Shown one piece after another: positions 32,714 to 35,769 of a stretch of DNA of 35,769 bases. Source of the DNA: Caldilineaceae bacterium (GTDB taxonomy: Bacteria > Chloroflexota > Anaerolineae > Caldilineales > Caldilineaceae); contig JACSRH010000285.1 in NCBI GenBank assembly GCA_014879855.1, forward strand, positions 1 through 35,769. The letters run 5' to 3'. A model generated the notes under the pieces. The model was not told the DNA's origin. It worked only from the letters and a program-made list of their open reading frames with translations, and searched no databases. The position numbers and the translations under genes are program-made. Each line of letters starts with the position of its first letter. Position 1 is the stretch's first letter.

Positions 32714-32920
32714 TTACTTGGCGGCGTCGCCGGCTGCCCGTTTCACCTGTTTACGGATGTATTTCACATCAGTCGAAACGGCATGGCGGAAATCGCTGTT
32801 CTTGCTGGCGCTCTTGCGACGGCGCAAGTGGGAACGTCCGGCCAGCATCCGCATCACCTTACCATTTTTGGTGAGGCGAAAACGTTTGGCTGTTCCCTTG
32901 TGTGTTTTCATCTTTGGCAT
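32714..32920 (-). CDS. rpmI: 50S ribosomal protein L35
   Basis: A 68-residue L35 protein, usual length. The N-terminal MPKMKTHKGTAKRF and the basic core MRMLAGRSHLRRRKSASK are diagnostic. GAGGAGG lies six bases before the ATG. Unlike the common layout, it is separated from infC by about 250 bases that hold two predicted promoters and a strong terminator, so L35 and L20 can be made independently of IF-3. Confidence 0.99.
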   Translation of the reverse strand: MPKMKTHKGTAKRFRLTKNGKVMRMLAGRSHLRRRKSASKNSDFRHAVSTDVKYIRKQVKRAAGDAAK

Positions 32921-32954
32921 TGTGGCCTCCTCTCCATGTCATACAGCACTCAAT

Positions 32955-32982
32955 GTTATACAGTTGGCGGCTTCCCACGCAA
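32955..32982 (-). promoter_or_regulatory. Possible second promoter of rpmI-rplT, past the terminator
   Basis: On the minus strand TTGCGT (32977-32982), a 16-base spacer and TATAAC (32955-32960) lie downstream of the terminator at 32989-33013. The predicted start near 32948 leaves a leader of about 28 bases before rpmI. Confidence 0.5.
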
Positions 32983-32988
32983 ATAACA

Positions 32989-33013
32989 AAAAACGGGCTT
33001 TGCGCCCGTTTTT
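32989..33013 (-). terminator. Strong intrinsic terminator between infC and rpmI
   Basis: AAAAACGGGC (32989-32998) and GCCCGTTTTT (33004-33013) form a 10-base stem around a 5-base loop; on the minus strand six Ts end it (32988-32993). It lies only about a dozen bases past the predicted start of the promoter at 33033-33061, so it may act as an attenuator of rpmI-rplT as well as ending infC. Confidence 0.85.
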
Positions 33014-33032
33014 CTGCGAACCGCAGCATCAG

Positions 33033-33061
33033 AGCATACCCGACGCTTGCTGGAATGTCAA
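33033..33061 (-). promoter_or_regulatory. Consensus promoter just before the infC-rpmI terminator
   Basis: TTGACA (33056-33061), a 17-base spacer and TATGCT (33033-33038) on the minus strand. The predicted start near 33026 is followed by a small hairpin (CTGCG/CGCAG) and then the terminator at 33013. It would feed rpmI-rplT only if that terminator is bypassed. Confidence 0.65.
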
Positions 33062-33114
33062 TTGTGCAGCCTGACAAAATTCATTCGCTCGTCAGCACTC
33101 TAGCTAATTCTGTA

Positions 33115-33186
33115 TCAACCCTGCGACTGACTCTGTGGCTGATTCTGCGACTGACTCTGTGGCTGACTTTGTGACTAACTCTGTGG
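33115..33186 (-). repeat. 12/24-base coding-type repeat at the infC 3' end
   Basis: Repeats of the type CCACAGAGTCAG and TCGCAGAATCAG run from the last codons of infC across its TAG and up to a TGA at 33115-33117. In the infC frame they encode alternating Gln and Ser/Pro. The TAG at 33177-33175 sits where the other copies have CAG. Confidence 0.9.
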
Positions 33187-33717
33187 CGCCAGGATCATAA
33201 TCATGCTGTTGCCATCGAACGCCGGCATCGATTCGACGTTGACGCTGTCCGCCACATCATTTGCAACCCGCTCGAGCAACTCGCGCGCTACTTCCGGGTG
33301 TTGCATTTCACGGCCACGGAAGCGGATGCGCACGCGCACTTTGGCGCCTTCCTTGACAAACTTGCGAATACGCGTGATCACAACCTGGACATCGTGTTCG
33401 TCGGTTTTGGGACGCAGGCGCAGTTCCTTGACCTCGATCTGCTTTTGCGCTTTGCGTGATTCACGCTCGCGCTTCTGTTTCTCGTAAAGATACTTGCCGT
33501 AGTCCATCAACCGGCAAACAGGTGGATCCGCATTGGGCGCCACCTCGACCAGATCGAGCTCGCGCTCAGTAGCCAGCGCCAGCGCGTCGCGAATCGACAG
33601 GATGCCTAACTGCTCGCCGGTCTTGTCGATGACCCGCACGCGCGACGCACGAATCTCCGAATTGATGCGCGTCGAGTCGACCGAACTAGTGCGTTGTACA
33701 AACTCTTTCCTCGTAAT
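33175..33717 (-). CDS. infC: Translation initiation factor IF-3, ATT start
   Basis: A 180-residue IF-3, the same length as in E. coli. The N-terminal domain block (INSEIRASRVRVIDKTGEQLG) needs a start upstream of the first GTG (33639). The only fitting codon is ATT at 33717, with AAGGAG at 33725-33730, seven bases upstream. ATT is the classic non-canonical infC start, through which IF-3 represses its own translation. The linker (YEKQKRERESRKAQKQ) and C-terminal domain (KELRLRPKTDEHDVQVVITRIRKF) are intact. The last codons begin a Gln/Ser repeat that an in-frame TAG cuts off. A promoter, tandem repeats and a possible attenuator lie in its leader. Confidence 0.96.
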   Translation of the reverse strand: MTRKEFVQRTSSVDSTRINSEIRASRVRVIDKTGEQLGILSIRDALALATERELDLVEVAPNADPPVCRLMDYGKYLYEKQKRERESRKAQKQIEVKELRLRPKTDEHDVQVVITRIRKFVKEGAKVRVRIRFRGREMQHPEVARELLERVANDVADSVNVESMPAFDGNSMIMILAPQS

Positions 33718-33724
33718 AGGAGTG

Positions 33725-33730
33725 CTCCTT
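33725..33730 (-). promoter_or_regulatory. Ribosome-binding site that sets the infC ATT start
   Basis: AAGGAG, read on the minus strand, lies seven bases before ATT at 33717. No ATG, GTG or TTG has comparable support while keeping the full IF-3 N-terminal domain. Confidence 0.85.
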
Positions 33731-33741
33731 GTAAAAATTAG

Positions 33742-33767
33742 AAAAATCCAGGCGAAAACACCACCTG
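33742..33767 (-). terminator. Possible attenuator in the infC leader
   Basis: CAGGTG and CGCCTG (33762-33767 and 33749-33754, read on the minus strand) form a 6-base stem with an 8-base loop, followed by GATTTTTC. It lies 25 bases before the infC start, within the transcript from the promoter at 33876-33905. Confidence 0.45.
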
Positions 33768-33786
33768 ATGAATCATCCTGATCGAT

Positions 33787-33840
33787 TACATCGGCTACAT
33801 CGGCTGTTGCTAACTATTGCTGCTAACTATTGCTGCTAAC
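33787..33840. repeat. Tandem 9-base and 13-base repeats in the infC leader
   Basis: TACATCGGC occurs twice at 33787-33804, and TATTGCTGCTAAC twice at 33815-33840 with a partial third copy at 33805-33814. All lie within the predicted leader RNA of infC. Confidence 0.85.
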
Positions 33841-33875
33841 AGTGGGTGGGCCGTAAGCGTATCAGCGTGTAGCGG

Positions 33876-33905
33876 AGTATAGCATTGCCCCCTCTGGTGC
33901 GTCAA
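33876..33905 (-). promoter_or_regulatory. Predicted promoter of infC
   Basis: On the minus strand TTGACG (33900-33905), an 18-base spacer and TATACT (33876-33881) lie between the thrS stop codon and infC. The start near 33869 gives a leader of about 150 bases. Confidence 0.75.
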
Positions 33906-33935
33906 GTATTTGACGAAATCTGCGAACATACTTTC

Positions 33936-35765
33936 TTACAGCACCAACGCGCGGCTTGCGATCTTTTCCTTGACCAGCGCCTGGAAGTCGTCAAAGTGCA
34001 GGCCGTTGCTGCGCGAGCCGTCGCGCTTGCGCAAGGCCACCGTATTGTCAGCCATTTCCTGGTCGCCAACCACCAGCATATAGGGCACTTTCATCAATTG
34101 AGCGTTGCGGATCTTGGCGTTCATGCGATCGGCGCTCAAGTCAGCTTCGACGCGCACACCGGCTTCCTGCAACTCCGCGGCCAGGCGCGACGCGTAGGCG
34201 TTGTGGTCGTTCGTAATCGGGATGACGCGCGCCTGAAGCGGCGCCAGCCAGACTGGGAACGCGCCCGCGAAATGCTCGATCAGGAAGCCAATCATGCGCT
34301 CGTGCGTGCTGAGCGGCGCGCGGTGGATGCACAGCGGCGTCTCTTCCTTGCCCTCGCGATTGGTGTAAACCAGATTGAAACGCGGCGGCACGGCAAAATC
34401 GACCTGATTGGTCGCCAACGTGAACTCGCGGCCGATGGCGCTCCAAATCTGCACGTCGATCTTGGGGCCGTAGAAGGCGGCTTCATCCGGCACTTCCACA
34501 TAAGGCACACCGCCGTTGTCCATGGCGCGGCGCACCATGTCTTCCGTCTTCAGCCAGAGACGCTCGTTATCCACATACTTTTTACCCAACCCTTTGCGAT
34601 GATGCGTGCTCAGGCGCATGACAAACTTGTCAATGGCGAAGACCTCAAAGTAGTAGCGATAGAGGTCAATCACCGCCATAAATTCTTGCTCGAACTGATC
34701 TTCGCTGCAATAGATGTGCGCGTCGTTCATCTGCATTGACCGCACGCGCATCAACCCGAAGAGTTCACCGCTCTTCTCGTACCGATAGCACGTGCCATAT
34801 TCGGCCAAGCGCACGGGCAGGTCGCGATAGGAACGCGGCTTAGCTGCGTAGATCTTGTGATGGAACGGGCAGTTCATCGGCTTGACATAGTAGCGCACCC
34901 CCTCCAGCTCCATGGGCGGATACATGCTCTCCGCGTAGTAGGGCAGATGCCCGCTGCGCAAGAAGAGATCTTCCTTGCTCAGGTGGGGCGATTTGACGCG
35001 CTGGTAGCCGGCGCGCAGTTCCGTCTCCGCGGCCAATCGCTCCAACTCCGTGATCATAACGCCGCCGTTGGGCAGCCAGAGCGGCAAGCCAGGCCCGACT
35101 TCTTCGTCGAAGATGAAGATCTCCAGCTCGCGCCCAATCTTGCGATGGTCGCGCTTCTTCGCCTCTTCGAGCATGGCCAGGTGCGCGTTGAGATCTTTCT
35201 TGTTGCGCCACGCGGTGCCATAGATGCGCTGGAGCATGGGGTTGTTTTCGTCGCCGCGCCAGTACGCGCCCGCCACGCTCATCAGTTTGAAGCCATCCGG
35301 CGGAATTTGCCCCGTGTGCTCCAGGTGCGGCCCACGGCACAAGTCCTCGAACACGTCCTGCGTGTAGGTGCTGATGACCGGCTTTTCCTGCGTCTCGTTG
35401 CCATATTCGTCGATGCCGCCGCGTTCGAGGCCCGCGATCAGCTCCAGCTTGTAGGGTTGGCCCGCGAACAACTGGCGCGCTTCGTCGGCGTCCACCTGCC
35501 GATAGACAAAGGCATGCTTGCCGCTGATGATCTGGCGCATCCGCTTCTCGATCTGCTCCAGCTCCTCCGGCGTGAAGGTGCGCACTTTGCCGTTCTCATC
35601 CCGGCCCAGGTCAAAATCGTAGTAGAAGCCGTTGTCGATGGGCGGGCCGATCGCGATCTTGGCCTCCGGGTGAAGCTCCAGCACCGCCTGCGCCATGACG
35701 TGCGCGGCGCTGTGGCGGATTTTGTAGAGTTGTTCGTCTTCCGGCGAACGGTTTACGTGACTCAT
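33936..35765 (-). CDS. thrS: Threonyl-tRNA synthetase without a TGS domain
   Basis: A 609-residue class II synthetase that charges tRNA-Thr. It begins at the editing domain (HSAAHVMAQAV, HxxxH type, near residue 18; LCRGPHLEHTG further on), so the usual N-terminal TGS domain of about 60 residues is missing. Motif 1 lies near YQRVKSPHL, zinc ligand Cys in MNCPFHHKIYA, motif 2 in RYEKSGELFGLMRVRSMQMNDAHIYC, motif 3 in HRAPLSTHERMIGFLIEHFAG, and the anticodon-binding domain closes the protein. The ATG at 35765 is four bases from the window edge, so a longer start outside the window cannot be fully ruled out. It begins the thrS-infC-rpmI-rplT cluster. Confidence 0.97.
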   Translation of the reverse strand: MSHVNRSPEDEQLYKIRHSAAHVMAQAVLELHPEAKIAIGPPIDNGFYYDFDLGRDENGKVRTFTPEELEQIEKRMRQIISGKHAFVYRQVDADEARQLFAGQPYKLELIAGLERGGIDEYGNETQEKPVISTYTQDVFEDLCRGPHLEHTGQIPPDGFKLMSVAGAYWRGDENNPMLQRIYGTAWRNKKDLNAHLAMLEEAKKRDHRKIGRELEIFIFDEEVGPGLPLWLPNGGVMITELERLAAETELRAGYQRVKSPHLSKEDLFLRSGHLPYYAESMYPPMELEGVRYYVKPMNCPFHHKIYAAKPRSYRDLPVRLAEYGTCYRYEKSGELFGLMRVRSMQMNDAHIYCSEDQFEQEFMAVIDLYRYYFEVFAIDKFVMRLSTHHRKGLGKKYVDNERLWLKTEDMVRRAMDNGGVPYVEVPDEAAFYGPKIDVQIWSAIGREFTLATNQVDFAVPPRFNLVYTNREGKEETPLCIHRAPLSTHERMIGFLIEHFAGAFPVWLAPLQARVIPITNDHNAYASRLAAELQEAGVRVEADLSADRMNAKIRNAQLMKVPYMLVVGDQEMADNTVALRKRDGSRSNGLHFDDFQALVKEKIASRALVL

Positions 35766-35769
35766 GATA

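Noticed and set aside
1..35769. CRISPR array, tRNA, insertion sequence or prophage
   Set aside because: The tandem repeats are too short and lack spacers; no tRNA-like fold, transposase or phage gene was recognised in any gap.

Overview
The window looks like a chromosomal segment of a GC-rich Chloroflexota bacterium, probably of the Caldilineae/Anaerolineae type. This is an inference from several things together: a threonyl-tRNA synthetase that starts directly at its editing domain, Ala/Pro-rich tails behind lipoprotein lipoboxes, a secreted SH3-PA14 protein, a membrane-anchored helix-hairpin-helix protein, and intergenic GCAGAGGCGCAAAG-type repeats. No phylogeny could be run. No tRNA, rRNA, CRISPR array, insertion sequence or prophage is visible.

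Region 1 (1-17291, all minus strand) is a peptide and amino-acid uptake and catabolism island. In transcription order it holds a GntR/FadR-type regulator with a strong promoter and a palindrome at the predicted start site, two overlapping DUF885 proteins, a first peptide-type ABC importer (lipoprotein, DppB, DppC), an 18-codon mini-ORF that bridges to a Gfo/Idh/MocA oxidoreductase, an SDR oxidoreductase, a Xaa-Pro-dipeptidase-like amidohydrolase, an M42 aminopeptidase, an aspartoacylase/succinylglutamate-desuccinylase-like enzyme, and a second importer (lipoprotein, DppB, DppC). Neither importer has ATPase genes in the window. Intercistronic hairpins and repeat elements separate binding-protein genes and subclusters.

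Region 2 (17523-29729, mostly plus strand) is mixed: a DUF421 membrane protein, an adenosine-deaminase-like enzyme coupled to a GNAT protein, the lspA-rluD pair (minus strand), a nitrilase-fold protein lacking its catalytic cysteine, a DUF402 protein, an orphan hisH coupled to a histidine-phosphatase-like protein, a DmpA-type (P1) aminopeptidase, an SH3b-PA14-PA14 secreted protein and a GH20 hexosaminidase.

Region 3 (29726-35765, minus strand) is the translation cluster thrS-infC-rpmI-rplT, then an rRNA methyltransferase and a membrane-anchored HHH protein with an overlapping 38-residue membrane peptide. infC has a non-canonical ATT start, a long leader with tandem repeats and a possible attenuator, and a Gln/Ser repeat tail cut off by an in-frame TAG. 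A consensus promoter followed at once by an intrinsic terminator lies between infC and rpmI, so the usual infC-rpmI-rplT operon appears to be split and separately controlled.
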